From assembly GCF_002101705.1 (NCBI RefSeq), contig NZ_LQPC01000039.1, positions 1 to 64,000 on the forward strand: 64,000 bases of DNA. Reading direction: 5' to 3'. This stretch comes from Mycolicibacterium iranicum. GTDB taxonomy: Bacteria; Actinomycetota; Actinomycetes; Mycobacteriales; Mycobacteriaceae. The stretch's first letter is position 1, and the number at the start of each line of letters is the position of its first letter. Made by a program: the position numbers and the translations under genes. This document shows, piece after piece, positions 26,053 through 35,419 of this stretch. The notes beneath the pieces are model-generated. The model saw only the letters and a program-made list of their open reading frames with translations, searched no databases and was not told the DNA's origin.

Positions 26053-26913
26053 GTGAGCTACCAGTACCCGCCGCAACAGCAGATCCCGACCTGCTACCGG
26101 CACCCCGACCGTCAGACCTACGTCCGCTGCACCCGCTGTAACCGGTACATCTGCCCCGAATGCATGCGCAACGCCGCCGTCGGGCACCAGTGCGCCGACT
26201 GCGTCGGTGAGGCTGCCCGCTCGGTGCGTCCCGCGACCAACGTCTTCGGCGCCCAGCGGCCCAGGTCGTTGACGCCCGTCGTCACCTACGTGCTGATCGG
26301 CATCAACCTGCTGATCTTCGCGCTGCAGATGGCCTCACCCGAACTGGAGCGCGCACTGGCGTTGTGGCCGCCCGCCGTGGCCGACGGGGAGGTCTACCGG
26401 CTGCTGACCTCAGCTTTCATGCACTTCGGGCTCACCCATATCGCGTTCAACATGCTGGCGCTGTATTTCGTGGGCCCGCCGCTGGAGCTCGCGCTGGGCC
26501 GGATGCGGTTCATCGCGCTGTATCTGCTCAGCGCACTGGGCGGTTCGGTGCTGGTCTACCTGCTGACGTTCAATGCGCTCACCGCAGGCGCGTCCGGCGC
26601 CGTTTTCGGACTGTTCGGCGCGACCTTCGTGGTGGGTAAGAGGCTCAACATGGACACGCGCTCGGTGCTGATGATCATCGTGCTGAACCTGGCGTTCACG
26701 TTCGTCTATCCGCTGATCACGTCGCAGAACATCAGCTGGCAGGGTCATATCGGCGGTCTGGTCACCGGCGCGGTGGTGGCCGCCGCGTTCGCCTACGCGC
26801 CGCGACAGCAGCGCAACCTCGTACAGGGCGCGGCCGCGGCGGCACTGCTCGTGGTCTTTATCGGACTGGTGGTGTGGAGGACCGCCGACCTACGGGCCCT
26901 GATGGGCCTCTAG
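26053..26913 (+). CDS. Rhomboid-family intramembrane serine protease with N-terminal zinc-binding domain
   Basis: The 286-aa protein starts with a Cys/His-rich B-box-like zinc module (CYRHP at residue 14, CTRC, CPEC, HQC-DC up to residue 50), followed by six hydrophobic helices. Rhomboid motifs are complete: HxxxN at 129-133, catalytic GASG with Ser181, and the general base His232 in GHIGG. M. tuberculosis Rv0110 has a similar rhomboid core. The start GTG 26053 is one base past the VOC stop. It overlaps the convergent oxidoreductase gene by 24 bp. Confidence 0.93.
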   Translation: MSYQYPPQQQIPTCYRHPDRQTYVRCTRCNRYICPECMRNAAVGHQCADCVGEAARSVRPATNVFGAQRPRSLTPVVTYVLIGINLLIFALQMASPELERALALWPPAVADGEVYRLLTSAFMHFGLTHIAFNMLALYFVGPPLELALGRMRFIALYLLSALGGSVLVYLLTFNALTAGASGAVFGLFGATFVVGKRLNMDTRSVLMIIVLNLAFTFVYPLITSQNISWQGHIGGLVTGAVVAAAFAYAPRQQRNLVQGAAAAALLVVFIGLVVWRTADLRALMGL

Positions 26914-27777
26914 CTGCAATCCTGCGCGAACGGCGATCGCCTCCAGCACCGCCAGATGTTCGTCGACGGTGCGCAGGCCCGCGCCCATCGTGTTCACCGA
27001 CAGATGTGTCGCCCCCGCGGCGGCCCATGCGTCGATGTCGGCGGTGACGCGGTCGTGGTCACCCTGGAAGTTGACGCGTCCCTCCATGCCGATCCGATCG
27101 GGATCGCGACCAGCCTCGCGCGCGGCGGCCTCGACGATGGCCTTGGCTTCGTCCAACCGGGGACCCGGCGGATGCATCGGGAACCAACCGTCGGCGAGTC
27201 GGCCTGCCCTGGCATAGCCGCGCGGGACCGCCGCGCCGATCCAGACCGGGATGGGGCGTTGCACCGGCAGCGGCGCGATGCCGGCACCTGTCACGCGGTG
27301 ATAGCGCCCGTCCATCGTCACCGACCGCTGCGTCCACAGGTCCCGCAACAGCGCGATCTGCTCCTCGGACCGCCGTCCGCGGTTGTCGAACTGCTCGCCC
27401 AGCGCCTCGTACTCGACCGCGTTCCAGCCCAGCCCCACCCCGAACCGCAGCCGTCCGCCGCTGAGCAGGTCGACCTCGGCGGCCTGTTTGGCGACCAGCG
27501 CGGTCTGCCGCTGCGGCAGCACGATCACGCCGGTGACCAGCTCGAGCGTGGTGGTCGCGGCGGCCAGGAAGCCGAACATGACCAATGGTTCGTGAAACGT
27601 CGTGTCGATGTCGTACGGACCCGCCCACCCTGTGTGTACCGCGGGATCCGCACCAAGCACATGGTCGTAGGCGAGCAGGTGCGCGAAGCCGAGCTCCTCG
27701 ACGCGCTGTCCGTAGGCGCGCACCGCCATCGGATCGCCGCCGAGCTCCGTCTGGGGAAACACCACACCGATCTGCAT
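26890..27777 (-). CDS. LLM-class, probably F420-dependent oxidoreductase
   Basis: The 295-aa protein is a luciferase-like TIM barrel of the F420 class: it starts QIGVVFPQTELGG, has a central SGGRLRFGVGLGWN near residue 105-118 and a late WIGAAVPRGYARAGRLADGW. Members move hydride with coenzyme F420, abundant in mycobacteria. The frame continues upstream to 28305 but ATG 27777 matches the family start. It diverges from the beta-phosphoglucomutase-like gene. Confidence 0.88.
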   Translation of the reverse strand: MQIGVVFPQTELGGDPMAVRAYGQRVEELGFAHLLAYDHVLGADPAVHTGWAGPYDIDTTFHEPLVMFGFLAAATTTLELVTGVIVLPQRQTALVAKQAAEVDLLSGGRLRFGVGLGWNAVEYEALGEQFDNRGRRSEEQIALLRDLWTQRSVTMDGRYHRVTGAGIAPLPVQRPIPVWIGAAVPRGYARAGRLADGWFPMHPPGPRLDEAKAIVEAAAREAGRDPDRIGMEGRVNFQGDHDRVTADIDAWAAAGATHLSVNTMGAGLRTVDEHLAVLEAIAVRAGLQLEAHQGP

Positions 27778-27819
27778 GAGACACAGGCTATTGAGGCGAA
27801 AGGGGGTATGGGTGGGGGC

Positions 27820-28533
27820 ATGCCAGGACAGCTCGGACTTCCGGATCGAATACGCGCATGCCTTTTTGACCTCGACGGGGTGCTCACCGACACCGCCAGC
27901 GTCCACCGGCGCGCCTGGAAGGCGATGTTCGACGAATACCTCCACTCGCTCGACGGCGTCCCGTTCCGTGCGTTCGATGCGGGCGCGGACTACGAAAACT
28001 ACGTCGACGGGAAGCCTCGCGCGGACGGGATCCGCTCGTTCCTGGAAAGCCGCGACATCTCGGCCGACGACGCAACCGTGACCCGGTTGGGCGACAGGAA
28101 GAACCACATGTTCCGCCAGACCCTGGAGAGCGACGGGGTGCAGGTGTTCGAGGGATCGCGTCGCTATCTGGAGGCGGCCGCCGAGGCGGGCCTGCGGCGC
28201 GCCGTGGTGTCCTCGAGCGCCAACACCCGCGAGGTTCTGGAGCTGACCGGGTTGGACGAGTTCGTCGAGCAGAGGGTCGACGGTGTCACGCTGCGCGAGG
28301 AACATTTGCGGGGCAAGCCCGCACCGGACACGTTCCTGCGCGCAGCTGAGCTCCTGGGCGTGACACCGCAGGAGGCGGCCGTGTTCGAGGACGCGCTTGC
28401 CGGCGTGGCCGCGGGCCGCGCGGGAAAGTTCGGACTCGTGGTCGGTGTGGACCGCGTCGGACAGTCAGATGCGTTACGGGACAACGGCGCCGACATCGTT
28501 GTCACAGACCTCGGGGAGTTGCTCTCGTCATGA
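27820..28533 (+). CDS. HAD-family beta-phosphoglucomutase-like protein (Rv3400-like)
   Basis: The 237-aa protein is a HAD phosphatase/mutase with the DxD nucleophile pair in FDLDGVLTD (Asp17, Asp19), motif II SSSAN, motif III Lys in GKPAPD and motif IV FEDALAG. It would interconvert beta-glucose 1-phosphate and glucose 6-phosphate. ATGs at 27808 and 27820 are both possible; a G-rich run precedes each. It overlaps the GH65 gene by 4 bp, the same order as Rv3400-Rv3401 of M. tuberculosis, making a disaccharide phosphorolysis pair. Confidence 0.88.
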   Translation: MPGQLGLPDRIRACLFDLDGVLTDTASVHRRAWKAMFDEYLHSLDGVPFRAFDAGADYENYVDGKPRADGIRSFLESRDISADDATVTRLGDRKNHMFRQTLESDGVQVFEGSRRYLEAAAEAGLRRAVVSSSANTREVLELTGLDEFVEQRVDGVTLREEHLRGKPAPDTFLRAAELLGVTPQEAAVFEDALAGVAAGRAGKFGLVVGVDRVGQSDALRDNGADIVVTDLGELLSS

Positions 28534-30899
28534 TGATCACCGACGAAGCCTTCCCGGTCGAACCGTGGCAGGTCCGCGAGACGCAGCTGCAGGTGGACCT
28601 GCTGCCGCAGACCGAGTCGCTGTTCGCGCTGTCCAACGGCCACATCGGGTTGCGGGGCAATCTCGACGAGGGCGAACCCTACGGACTGCCCGGCACCTAT
28701 CTCAACGGCTTCTACGAGAACCGGCCGCTGCCCTACGCCGAGGCCGGGTTCGGCTACCCGGAGGAGGGCCAGTCGATCGTCGACGTCACCAACGGCAAGA
28801 TCATCCGACTGCTGGTCGACGACGAACCGTTCGACGTCCGGTACGGCGAATTGCACTCGCACGAAAGGGTTCTCGATCTTCGTGCGGGGACGCTGACCCG
28901 CACGGTCGAATGGACTGCGCCGTCGGGCAAATCGGTCAAGGTCAATTCGACCCGGCTGGTCTCCCTGGCGCAGCGGGGTCTGGCCGCCGTCGAGTACATC
29001 GTGGAGGCGGTCGACGACGTCCTGTTGACGGTGCAGTCCGAACTCGTCGCCAACGAGGATCAGCCAGCGCAGTCGGACGACCCGCGGGTGGCAGCGGTCC
29101 TGAACAAGCCGCTCGAAGCCGTGCAGCATGAGGTCAGCGAACGAGGCGCGATGCTGATCCACCGAACCCGCGCCAGCGATCTGACGATGGCCGCGGCGAT
29201 GGACCACCTCATCGAGGGCGACGGCCGGGTCGACATCAGCGGCGATGCCGGCGAAGACTGGGCACGTACCACCGTCGTATGCGCGCTGAAATCCGGTGAG
29301 CAGCTGCGCCTTGTCAAGTACCTGGCCTACGGCTGGTCCAGTCTGCGCTCCCGGCCCGCGCTGCGCGACCAGGTGGCCGCGGCGATCGCCGGCGCCAGAT
29401 ACACCGGCTGGCAGGGACTCCTGGACGCCCAGCGCGAATTCCTCGACGATTTCTGGGACTGTGCCGACGTCGAGGTGCACGGCGACGCCGACTGTCAGCA
29501 AGCCGTGCGGTTCGGGCTGTTCCACGTCCTGCAGGCCAGCGCGCGTGCCGAGCGGCGGGCGATCCCGGGCAAGGGCCTCACCGGAACCGGGTACGACGGA
29601 CATGCGTTCTGGGACATGGAGGGATTCGTTCTTCCTGTGCTCACCTACACGGCACCGCGCGCGGCCGCCGATGCTCTGAGGTGGCGGGCGTCGACACTCG
29701 ACCTGGCGCGGTCGCGCGCCGCTGAACTGGATCTCAAAGGCGCCAGCTTTCCGTGGCGCACCATCCGTGGCGAGGAGTGCTCTGCGTACTGGCCCGCCGG
29801 CACTGCGGCCTTCCACGTCAACGCCGACATCGCGATGGCGTTCGAACGCTACCGCGTGGTGAGCGGCGACGACTCGATCGAAAAGGAGTGCGGGCTGGCG
29901 GTTCTCGTCGAGACCGCGCGAATGTGGTTGTCGCTGGGGCACCACGACCGCTACGGCAGATGGCGGATTGACGGGGTGACCGGCCCCGACGAATACACCG
30001 CCGTCGTGCGTGACAACATCTTCACCAACCTGATGGCGGCCGCGAACCTGCGCAGCGCCGTCGGCGCGTGTACGCGCCACCCGGACGCGGCACGCGACCT
30101 CGGCGTCGACACCGAGGAGACCGCCTCGTGGCGGGATGCGGCCGACGCGGTGTACATCCCCTACGACCGGGAACTGGGTGTGCATCCCCAGTGCGAAGGC
30201 TTCACCACCCTGCGGGAGTGGAACTTCACCGAAAACACGAAATATCCACTGCTGCTGCATGAACCATATGTGCGCCTCTATCCCGCCCAGGTGATCAAGC
30301 AGGCCGACCTGGTGCTGGCGATGCAGTGGCAGAGCCACGCCTTCACCCCCGAGCAGAAGGCCCGCAATGTCGACTACTACGAGCGGCGCACCACACGGGA
30401 TTCGTCACTGTCGGCGTGCACCCAGGCGGTGATGTGTGCCGACGTCGGGCACCTGGAGCTCGCACATGACTACGCCTACGAGGCGGCACTGATCGATCTG
30501 CGGGATCTGCACAACAACACCGGCGACGGGCTGCACCTGGCATCGCTGGCGGGGAGCTGGACCGCGCTGGTGGGGGGATTCGGTGGTCTACGCGACGACG
30601 AAGGGATCCTGTCGCTGGACCCACAATTACCCAGCGGGATCTCACGGTTGTGTTTCCGGTTGTGCTGGCGCAACTTTCGGGTGACCGTCGAGGCCAACCA
30701 CACGTCGGTGACCTACACGCTGCGCGACGGGCCGGGGGGCACGCTGGAGATCCGCCATGCCGGCGAGAACCTCGAACTGAGCACCGAGAAGCCGACGACG
30801 GTGAAGGTCAAGCATCGCAAGGCATTGCTGGCGCCCCCGCTGCAGCCGCCCGGCCGCGAACCGCTGCGGCGGCAACGGAGATCAGACCTGGAGTCGTGA
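28530..30899 (+). CDS. Glycoside hydrolase family 65 phosphorylase/hydrolase (Rv3401-like)
   Basis: The 789-aa protein has the GH65 layout: an N-terminal beta-sandwich (SNGHIGLRGN near residues 32-41), an (alpha/alpha)6 barrel and a small C-terminal beta domain. The catalytic acid is Glu488 in GPDEYT, and the phosphate-type region is in the late barrel (FTPEQKARNVDYYE). GH65 enzymes phosphorolyse maltose, trehalose or kojibiose to beta-glucose 1-phosphate, which the coupled beta-phosphoglucomutase would use. ATGA links the two genes. It overlaps kup tail-to-tail by 18 bp. Confidence 0.9.
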   Translation: MMITDEAFPVEPWQVRETQLQVDLLPQTESLFALSNGHIGLRGNLDEGEPYGLPGTYLNGFYENRPLPYAEAGFGYPEEGQSIVDVTNGKIIRLLVDDEPFDVRYGELHSHERVLDLRAGTLTRTVEWTAPSGKSVKVNSTRLVSLAQRGLAAVEYIVEAVDDVLLTVQSELVANEDQPAQSDDPRVAAVLNKPLEAVQHEVSERGAMLIHRTRASDLTMAAAMDHLIEGDGRVDISGDAGEDWARTTVVCALKSGEQLRLVKYLAYGWSSLRSRPALRDQVAAAIAGARYTGWQGLLDAQREFLDDFWDCADVEVHGDADCQQAVRFGLFHVLQASARAERRAIPGKGLTGTGYDGHAFWDMEGFVLPVLTYTAPRAAADALRWRASTLDLARSRAAELDLKGASFPWRTIRGEECSAYWPAGTAAFHVNADIAMAFERYRVVSGDDSIEKECGLAVLVETARMWLSLGHHDRYGRWRIDGVTGPDEYTAVVRDNIFTNLMAAANLRSAVGACTRHPDAARDLGVDTEETASWRDAADAVYIPYDRELGVHPQCEGFTTLREWNFTENTKYPLLLHEPYVRLYPAQVIKQADLVLAMQWQSHAFTPEQKARNVDYYERRTTRDSSLSACTQAVMCADVGHLELAHDYAYEAALIDLRDLHNNTGDGLHLASLAGSWTALVGGFGGLRDDEGILSLDPQLPSGISRLCFRLCWRNFRVTVEANHTSVTYTLRDGPGGTLEIRHAGENLELSTEKPTTVKVKHRKALLAPPLQPPGREPLRRQRRSDLES

Positions 30900-32810
30900 C
30901 CCGATCAGCACCGTGCGGTCCAGCGGCAGACCGAAGTGGGCAGCCGCGTCGGCCGTGAGGTAGGACGTCGCGATGAAGAGCCGCTTGCGCCACGGTGCCA
31001 TCGTCGGTGCATCTCCCTGACACAGCTCCAGCCGCGAAAGAAAGTAGGTGGCCCGGTCCAGGTCGAGCGGACCCTCGGTCTGCGCCGGGTCGACCAGGCT
31101 CAACGCATGCGGCACGTCGGTGCGCTCCATGTAGCCGAAAGCTGCTTTCACATGGATGATCCCGTCGTCGGGAACGCCCAGATCGTCGACGCTGATCCGG
31201 TCCGAATCCGGAACACGGGGCACGGGCAGGATGTGCAGCGAGATGATCACCACGTGCTCGGCGAGCACATGGTTGTGCTCGACGTTGGCACGCATCGACA
31301 ACGGCGCGGTGTCGTCCCCGCGATTGAGAAACACCGCCGTACCGGGCAGCCGCACCAAAGGCGGCTCTCGGGTGCTGAGCCCCTCGATGAATTCACGCAT
31401 CGGGCCTTCGGCCTCGCGTCTGGCGTCCGTGACGAGCACCCGTCCGCGCTGCCACGTCGTCATGATGGTGAACGCACCGATCGCGATCAGCAGTGGCAGC
31501 CACGCGCCATGGACCAGCTTGGTCATGTTGGCCGCGACGAACATCAGGTCGACGAACAGCAGCGCGCCGCCCCCGAGGATCACCAGCCACAGCGGCGCGC
31601 CGGCGCGGGTGCGCGCCAGGTACAGGAACAGCAGCGTGGTGATCGTCATGGTGCCCGTCACCGCCATACCGAACGCGTACGCCAGCGCAGAGGAGCTGCG
31701 GAACGCGAACACCAGAATCAGCACGGCGACCAGCAGTACGCCGTTGATCCACGGGACGTAGATCTGCCCGATCGTCGACGCCGAGGTGTGGTGGATACGC
31801 AGGCGCGGCAGATACCCCAGCTGCGCAGCTTGCGACGCGACCGAGAACGCCCCGGTGATGACGGCCTGAGAGGCGATCACGGTGGCCGCGGTCGCCAGCA
31901 GGATCAGCGGGATCCGCGACCACTCCGGCATGAGGAGGAAGAACGGTGCGCTGACCGTGCGTTCGTCGCTGAGCACCAGGGCGCCCTGGCCGAAGTAGTT
32001 CAGCGTGCACGCGGGCAACACCAGACCGAGCCAACCCACGGTGATGGCTTTGCGCCCGAAATGTCCCATGTCGGCGTACAAAGCTTCGGCGCCGGTCACC
32101 GCGAGCACCACGGCGGCCAGCGCGAAGAACGCGATGTGGAAATGGCCCGCGAGAAAACCGAGGGCGTACGTCGGTGACAGTGCGCGCAAGATGTCGGGAT
32201 TGCGGGCGATGCCGCCGACACCCAGGGCGGCGATCGAGACGAACCAGAGGATCATTACCGGGCCGAAGAACCGGCCGACCGTTGCGGTGCCGCGACGCTG
32301 AACCGAGAACAGCGCGACGATGATCACGGCGGTGACGGGGACGACGAGGTCCTTGAAGTCGGGGTCGACGACTTCGAGACCCTCCACGGCCGACAGCACG
32401 GAGATTGCGGGGGTGATCATGCTGTCGCCGAAAAACAGTGCAGCGCCGAAGAGACCGAGTGCGGACAGGAATACGGTGGTGTGGCGTTTCCTGGGTGCTC
32501 CGAATCTTCTGACCAGCGTGATGAGCGCCATGATGCCGCCCTCGCCGTGGTTGTCGGCGCGCATCACCAGCGTCACGTACGTCAACGTCACGATCGTCAT
32601 CACCGACCAGAAGATCAGCGAGACGACGCCGTAGACGTTGTTGGCCGAGACCGGCACCGGATGCGGATCGGTGGGGTCGAACACCGTGGCCAGGGTGTAG
32701 ATGGGACTGGTCCCGATGTCGCCGAACACCACACCCAGCGCGCCGACCACGATCGCCGGCCGCAGCAGATTCTTGTCGATGGGCATCATTGTCGCTGACG
32801 CGATCGACAT
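30882..32810 (-). CDS. kup: Kup-family potassium uptake transporter
   Basis: The 642-aa protein has the Kup hallmark GVVFGDIGTSPIYT near residues 25-38, about twelve membrane helices in the first 430 residues, and a hydrophilic C-terminal domain. It imports K+ with H+. The ATG at 32810 lies only 20 bp from the start of the divergent gene; two Met codons at residues 8-9 (32786-32789) are possible later starts that would leave more promoter space. Confidence 0.93.
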   Translation of the reverse strand: MSIASATMMPIDKNLLRPAIVVGALGVVFGDIGTSPIYTLATVFDPTDPHPVPVSANNVYGVVSLIFWSVMTIVTLTYVTLVMRADNHGEGGIMALITLVRRFGAPRKRHTTVFLSALGLFGAALFFGDSMITPAISVLSAVEGLEVVDPDFKDLVVPVTAVIIVALFSVQRRGTATVGRFFGPVMILWFVSIAALGVGGIARNPDILRALSPTYALGFLAGHFHIAFFALAAVVLAVTGAEALYADMGHFGRKAITVGWLGLVLPACTLNYFGQGALVLSDERTVSAPFFLLMPEWSRIPLILLATAATVIASQAVITGAFSVASQAAQLGYLPRLRIHHTSASTIGQIYVPWINGVLLVAVLILVFAFRSSSALAYAFGMAVTGTMTITTLLFLYLARTRAGAPLWLVILGGGALLFVDLMFVAANMTKLVHGAWLPLLIAIGAFTIMTTWQRGRVLVTDARREAEGPMREFIEGLSTREPPLVRLPGTAVFLNRGDDTAPLSMRANVEHNHVLAEHVVIISLHILPVPRVPDSDRISVDDLGVPDDGIIHVKAAFGYMERTDVPHALSLVDPAQTEGPLDLDRATYFLSRLELCQGDAPTMAPWRKRLFIATSYLTADAAAHFGLPLDRTVLIGSRLQV

Positions 32811-32830
32811 TTCGCGTTAGAACGGACGTC

Positions 32831-33619
32831 ATGCAGTTTGCGGTGGAGGAAGCGCTCGACGAGCTCTATGCCGCCAAACCCGAGGACTTCACGGCGCTGC
32901 GGACGAAGCTGGCCGCGGCCGCCAAGAAGAGCGGCGACGCGGAGGCAGCGCGGCGGATCAGCGGCAGCCGCAAACCGACGGCGGCGGCGTGGGTGGTCAA
33001 CGCCCTTGCCCTGCAAGGAACCGCCAGGACCGAGCTGACCGATCTCGGTTCGCGGCTGCGCGAGGCGCACGCGGCGATGGACGGCGAGGCGATCCGTGCG
33101 CTGACCGCCGAGCAGCGCAGGCTCGTCGACGAGCTCACCCGCACCGCACTGCGCAACAGCGGTCTGGCATCCCCGTCGGGCGCACTGCGCGACGATGTCA
33201 CGTCCACGTGGCAGGCCGCCGTCGCCGACCCGGACGTCGCCGCGCGGCTCGGTCGCCTGGCGAAGGCGGAGCAGTGGTCGGGATTCGGGGACTTCGGGTT
33301 CACGGCCGCGGTCGGGCCCGCGCCCCAGAAGGCCGTGCCCAAGAAGGCCGACCCCAAGAAGGCCGTGCCCAAGAAGGCCGAGCCGGACAGGCGCGCCGTC
33401 GCCGTCGCCGAGCGCGCGAAGGCCGACGCCGACGCCGCACTCACCGAGCTACAGTCCGACCTCGCCACTGCACGCCTGAAGCATCAGGATGCGCAGCGCC
33501 GACTGGCCGCCGCCGAGCAGGCGCTGAAGGCGGCCGAGGATGCCTACGCCGCGGGAAAGCGGGCCAGCAAGGAAGCCGCGGATGCCGTGAAAGCGGCCAA
33601 GAAGGCCGTCGGCAACTGA
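32831..33619 (+). CDS. Ala/Lys-rich coiled-coil protein with KKAxP repeats, unknown function
   Basis: The 262-aa protein begins with a folded-looking helical part (residues 1-160, including SGSRKPTAAAWVVNAL), then four pentapeptides KKAxP (166-185), then a highly charged Ala/Lys coiled coil with a histone-H1-like tail. No signal or membrane helix is seen, so it is probably cytoplasmic. The basic tail suggests nucleic-acid binding, as in mycobacterial HupB, but that is inference. ATG 32831 was chosen over an upstream in-frame start at 32789 that overlaps the kup start. Confidence 0.72.
   Translation: MQFAVEEALDELYAAKPEDFTALRTKLAAAAKKSGDAEAARRISGSRKPTAAAWVVNALALQGTARTELTDLGSRLREAHAAMDGEAIRALTAEQRRLVDELTRTALRNSGLASPSGALRDDVTSTWQAAVADPDVAARLGRLAKAEQWSGFGDFGFTAAVGPAPQKAVPKKADPKKAVPKKAEPDRRAVAVAERAKADADAALTELQSDLATARLKHQDAQRRLAAAEQALKAAEDAYAAGKRASKEAADAVKAAKKAVGN
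33326..33385 (+). repeat. Four 15-bp coding repeats (pentapeptide KKAxP)
   Basis: Four consecutive 15-bp units encode QKAVP, KKADP, KKAVP and KKAEP. The DNA is also nearly repeated (AAGAAGGCC plus a variable codon and CCC/CCG), so the number of units may vary between strains by slippage. Confidence 0.85.
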
Positions 33620-33806
33620 CGTCCCGCCGGCGGCCGCGAGCGCACGGTTGGTGACGTTCGCACCCGAACTTTCCATCACAATCCGTGCATTCGCGGACCC
33701 CGCTGCCGTGACCACGTGTCAGGCGATATGTTCCCAGCAAGGTCGCGTCCTCACCAGGTGCGGTAAGCGAAATGCTCAGCGCCACGCTTAAATTCGGGAG
33801 TTCGCC

Positions 33807-35111
33807 ATGGAGCACGACATCCGCCGTGTGGTGACGGGAGCCTCGATCGGCAACGCGGTCGAATGGTTCGACTTCGCCATCTACGGGTTCCTCGCGACGT
33901 ACATCGCCGCGCACTTCTTCCCCGCCGGCAACGAGACGGCGGCTCTGCTGAACACGTTCGCGATCTTCGCCGCGGCGTTCTTTATGCGTCCGCTCGGCGG
34001 GTTCTTCTTCGGTCCGCTCGGCGACAGGATCGGCCGCCAGAAGGTGCTCGCGATAGTCATCCTGCTGATGTCGGGCGCCACACTGTGCATCGGGCTTCTT
34101 CCCACCTACCAGGCGATCGGCGTCGCGGCGCCACTGCTGCTGCTCGGGCTTCGATGCCTGCAAGGCTTCTCGGCGGGCGGAGAGTACGGCGGCGGCGCGG
34201 TGTACCTCGCGGAGTTCGCCAGCGATCGGCGCCGGGGCCTGACGATCACGTTCATGGCGTGGTCGGGCGTGGTCGGCTTCCTACTCGGCTCGGTTACGGT
34301 GACGCTGCTGCAGGCGCTGCTGCCCGCCGCGGCGATGGACAGCTACGGCTGGCGCATCCCGTTCCTGATCGCCGGCCCGCTAGGGCTCGTCGGCCTCTAC
34401 ATCCGGCTGCGGCTGGGCGACACCCCGCAGTTCGCCGAGCTGAACAAGGCCGACCAGACGGCGGACAAACCGCTGCGGGAGGCGCTGAGCACATCGTGGC
34501 GCCAGATTCTGCAGGTGATCGGCCTGTTCATCGTGTTCAACATCGGCTATTACGTCGTATTCACCTTCCTGCCAACGTATTTCATCAAGACGCTGAACTT
34601 CTCCAAGTCGGATGCGTTCACCTCGATCACGCTGGCCTGCCTGGTGGCGCTTGTCCTGATCCTGCCGCTGGCCGCACTGTCGGACCGGATCGGGCGTCGC
34701 CCCCTGCTCATCGGCGGGGCGGTAGCCTTCGCATTGGCCGGCTACCCGCTGTTCCTGCTGCTGACGTCGGGGTCGCTCGTCGCCGCGATCACCGCGCACT
34801 GCCTCCTCGCGGCGATCGAGTCCGTCTACATCTCCTGTGCGGTGTCGGCCGGGGTCGAACTGTTCGCGACCCGCGTCCGGTTCAGTGGGTTCTCGGTTGG
34901 TTACAACATGTGCGTCGCCCTGTTCGGTGGCACGACGCCCTACGTCGTCACGTGGCTGACCGCCGCGACAGGCAACTCGATCGCACCGGCCTTCTATCTG
35001 ATCACCGCGGCGGTCGTGTCCCTGGTGGCGGTGCTGACCCTGCGTGAAACCGCGGGCCGTCCGCTGACGCAGGTGCAACCAGGGGCGAGTGCAATAGAGT
35101 CGCGACTATGA
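33807..35111 (+). CDS. MFS transporter of the metabolite:H+ symporter (ProP/ShiA-like) family
   Basis: The 434-aa membrane protein has twelve helices and the MHS-family signatures: GNAVEWFDFAIYG near residues 16-28, the RPLGG start of loop 2-3 with GDRIGR near 71-76, and LRCLQGFSAGGEYGGG near 113-128. Relatives move osmolytes, dicarboxylates or shikimate with protons. A 187-bp gap precedes it in which I see no clear riboswitch. The stop overlaps the next ATG. Confidence 0.9.
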   Translation: MEHDIRRVVTGASIGNAVEWFDFAIYGFLATYIAAHFFPAGNETAALLNTFAIFAAAFFMRPLGGFFFGPLGDRIGRQKVLAIVILLMSGATLCIGLLPTYQAIGVAAPLLLLGLRCLQGFSAGGEYGGGAVYLAEFASDRRRGLTITFMAWSGVVGFLLGSVTVTLLQALLPAAAMDSYGWRIPFLIAGPLGLVGLYIRLRLGDTPQFAELNKADQTADKPLREALSTSWRQILQVIGLFIVFNIGYYVVFTFLPTYFIKTLNFSKSDAFTSITLACLVALVLILPLAALSDRIGRRPLLIGGAVAFALAGYPLFLLLTSGSLVAAITAHCLLAAIESVYISCAVSAGVELFATRVRFSGFSVGYNMCVALFGGTTPYVVTWLTAATGNSIAPAFYLITAAVVSLVAVLTLRETAGRPLTQVQPGASAIESRL

Positions 35112-35374
35112 AGCTTCAGGTGTTGCCCTACGTCACCGTCGAGGTGGACGACCGGTTCCGGCGCCGGTTGCGACGTGCAGGCGAGCGGTTCCGCGTCAAC
35201 GTGCGCGCGTACCTGCTCAGTGCTGCCGATGATGTCGACACCGCCGTCGACAGCGCCATTCGCCGCGTCGACTCGGTGGTCGCCGGAGTCAACAACAAGA
35301 TCAGTCCGGACGGCGGCCAGCAACCCACGGAATCGCCCCGACTCAGGGTGGTCGGTGGTCGCGAGGCCTCCTAG
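35108..35374 (+). CDS. Small conserved-looking hypothetical protein (88 aa)
   Basis: The 88-aa protein starts at an ATG overlapping the transporter stop (ATGA). It is basic at first (RFRRRLRRAGERFRVN), then has an amphipathic helical stretch and a polar tail, with no signal or membrane segment. The overlap and codon pattern support it as a real gene co-translated with the transporter. I do not recognise it. Confidence 0.55.
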   Translation: MKLQVLPYVTVEVDDRFRRRLRRAGERFRVNVRAYLLSAADDVDTAVDSAIRRVDSVVAGVNNKISPDGGQQPTESPRLRVVGGREAS

Positions 35375-35419
35375 CTGCCGGACTGGGCGCTACGCCGTGA
35401 TGTGTGCTGTCCTTGTGCA

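Noticed and set aside
28164..30338. 724-codon minus-strand frame antisense to the GH65 gene
   Set aside because: It opposes a full-length GH65 with catalytic motif and gives no recognisable domain.
33620..33806. Possible riboswitch before the MFS gene
   Set aside because: Some short stems can be drawn but none matches a known aptamer core or a terminator with T-run.
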